Shown here: positions 31,921 through 32,680 of the stretch, piece after piece
Numbering within the stretch: position 1 is the stretch's first letter
How the letters are laid out: each line of letters opens with the position of its first letter
Origin: Roseibacillus sp.
GTDB lineage: Bacteria; Verrucomicrobiota; Verrucomicrobiia; Verrucomicrobiales; Akkermansiaceae
Assembly (NCBI GenBank): GCA_029242545.1
Contig: JAQWTV010000145.1
Coordinates: forward strand, 1 to 32,680
Reading direction: 5' to 3'
Length of the DNA stretch: 32,680 bases
The notes under the pieces: generated by a model
What the model was told of the DNA's origin: nothing
Databases searched by the model: none
The model's input: only the letters and a program-made list of their open reading frames with translations
Made by a program: the position numbers and the translations under genes

Positions 31921-32175
31921 ATGGCTCATAAGAAAGGACAAGGATCGGTCAAGAATGGACGCGACTCACGCAGCAAGCGGCTCGGAGTTAAAAAGTTCGG
32001 AGGAGAGGCTGTCATTGCCGGCAACATCATCATCCGGCAGCGGGGAACCAAATGGCAACCAGGAGAGAACGTAGGGCTAGGTCGCGATCATACCATTTTC
32101 GCACTGGTTGATGGGAGTGTCTATTTCGACCGCCAGGGACGCCGCGTCAATGTCGCGGAACCTGCGGCGAGCTAG
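31921..32175 (+). CDS. rpmA: 50S ribosomal protein L27
   Basis: An 84-residue L27 with the N-terminal [19 protein letters not shown] that reaches towards the peptidyl transferase centre, followed by [21 protein letters not shown] and [14 protein letters not shown]. It starts 31 bp after rplU. The start at 31921 is fixed by the family's MAHKK. There is no N-terminal extension of the Firmicutes cleaved type. A terminator follows. Confidence 0.98.
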   Translation: MAHKKGQGSVKNGRDSRSKRLGVKKFGGEAVIAGNIIIRQRGTKWQPGENVGLGRDHTIFALVDGSVYFDRQGRRVNVAEPAAS

Positions 32176-32239
32176 ACGACAATTCCAGAATCGTCCTAGC
32201 TATCATCACGGCGACTCCCTAGGGGGTCGCTTTTCTTTT
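32171..32239 (+). terminator. Rho-independent terminator after rpmA
   Basis: GCGACTCCC (32211-32219) pairs with GGGGGTCGC (32222-32230), with one G-T pair and a tight TA-centred loop, and TTTTCTTTT follows at 32231-32239. An additional hairpin (GCTAGACGA with TCGTCCTAGC, one bulge) overlaps the stop codon at 32171-32200. Together they should end the rplU-rpmA transcript. Confidence 0.8.
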
Positions 32240-32284
32240 GCTGCTTTCTCTGAAGCGCATGCGAGCCTCCAGTTTCCCTCTAAA

Positions 32285-32680
32285 ATGTTCAATCTCGTCC
32301 TCGTTGCACCTGAGATCCCGCACAATGCCGGTGCGGCGGGTCGACTATGCCTTGCTACGGGATCTACTCTCCACCTCGTCAAGCCGCTTGGGTTTTCGCT
32401 AGAAGACAAACAAATCCGCAGAGCGGGCCTAGACTACTGGAAGGACGTTAAGGTGAAGGTCTGGAACTCTCTCGAGGAGCTTCTCGGGGAGGCCGCTCCA
32501 GAGCAGGTTTGGTTCCTCACAACCAAGGGAGCGACTGCCCTTTGGGATATTAACTTCCATCGAGGAGACTACCTGGTATGCGGATGTGAAACCCGTGGAC
32601 TGCCTGAATCCCTTCTTTCCGATTTTCCAAATCGCCTTGTGCGGATTCCAATGGCGAAAGACGGAACCAGATCGCTGAAC
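32285..32680 (+). CDS. trmL: tRNA (cytidine/uridine-2'-O-)-methyltransferase TrmL, 5' part
   Basis: The reading frame from the ATG at 32285 is open to the end of the window (132 codons) and is cut there. It begins MFNLVLVAPEIPHNAGAAGR, the SPOUT-family start, and continues with TGSTLHLVKPLGFSLEDK, the RRAGLDYW motif, CGCETRGLP and RIPMAKDGTRSLN, which is the SAM-binding knot ending. TrmL methylates the wobble nucleotide 34 of certain leucine tRNAs at the 2'-OH. Only the last two or three dozen residues should be missing. Cys replaces the usual Ser in the G-[ST]-E-T-R-G-L segment, a minor variation. Confidence 0.93.
   Translation, partial: MFNLVLVAPEIPHNAGAAGRLCLATGSTLHLVKPLGFSLEDKQIRRAGLDYWKDVKVKVWNSLEELLGEAAPEQVWFLTTKGATALWDINFHRGDYLVCGCETRGLPESLLSDFPNRLVRIPMAKDGTRSLN

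Noticed and set aside
1..32680. Reassigned genetic code with UGA as Trp
   Set aside because: Trp is written TGG throughout, and UGA properly ends several genes here (thioesterase, methyltransferase, kinase, EthD, FadL). A Trp would also not fit the CxxC column.
1..32680. CRISPR arrays, tRNA genes, insertion sequences, prophage genes
   Set aside because: I saw no regularly spaced repeats, no tRNA-like cloverleaf with conserved TTCGA loop, no transposase and no phage genes. A tRNA scan would settle the tRNA question.

Overview
The window looks like a chromosomal segment from a member of the Verrucomicrobiota (PVC group), probably marine or free-living. The lineage is inferred from content. There are two DUF1501 plus DUF1549/DUF1553 (PSCyt2/PSD1) pairs, a one-gene sulfatase with the CxPTR motif, many secreted hydrolases, an SHD1-type domain in an envelope protein, and a high-GC coding style. 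UGA is an ordinary stop codon for several genes here.

Layout. 1-8 kb: sulfatase (+), an unlabelled SRP RNA gene (+), then on the minus strand a DUF1501 + PSCyt2/PSD1 pair, a DUF3137 + LemA pair and a secreted endonuclease/exonuclease/phosphatase-fold protein. 8-12 kb (+): secreted alpha/beta hydrolase, VKOR-DsbA fusion, small secreted Arg/Tyr/Pro-rich protein and a CAP-domain protein, facing a YbgC-type thioesterase (-). 12-16 kb (+): two tandem secreted paralogues of the ATPase-less Lon (S16) protease fold. The second keeps the Ser-Lys dyad; the first has Ala and Tyr at those positions. 16-20 kb (-): second DUF1501 + PSCyt2/PSD1 pair. 20-27 kb (-): a tightly coupled cluster whose first three genes match the Ralstonia phcBSRQ quorum-sensing operon in order and architecture (methyltransferase, a fused PhcS-PhcR-like double kinase, PhcQ-like regulator). 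It is followed by an EthD-domain protein and a FadL-family outer-membrane channel. A stand-alone AraC-type DNA-binding protein is divergent from it. 27-31 kb: cytidine deaminase (-), a structured intergenic region, a dienelactone-hydrolase-fold protein with its nucleophile and His replaced, then two tandem thioredoxin-fold proteins each interrupted by one in-frame UGA. 31-32.7 kb: small lipoprotein, tsaE, rplU, rpmA and the 5' part of trmL.

The strongest unusual signal is the tandem pair at 29328-30702. In both, UGA replaces the first Cys of the CxxC motif (U-G-P-C and U-P-P-C). Translation continues in frame into the rest of the fold. A hairpin with the same AGTTG apical loop lies exactly 25 nt after each UGA, and its loop-closing base pair is swapped (G-C versus C-G) between the copies. 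This is what bacterial selenocysteine insertion elements look like, so standard gene calling would split both genes. The second notable system is the phc-like operon with a FadL channel, which suggests lipid-type cell-cell signalling. The third is the S16 protease/pseudoprotease pair.
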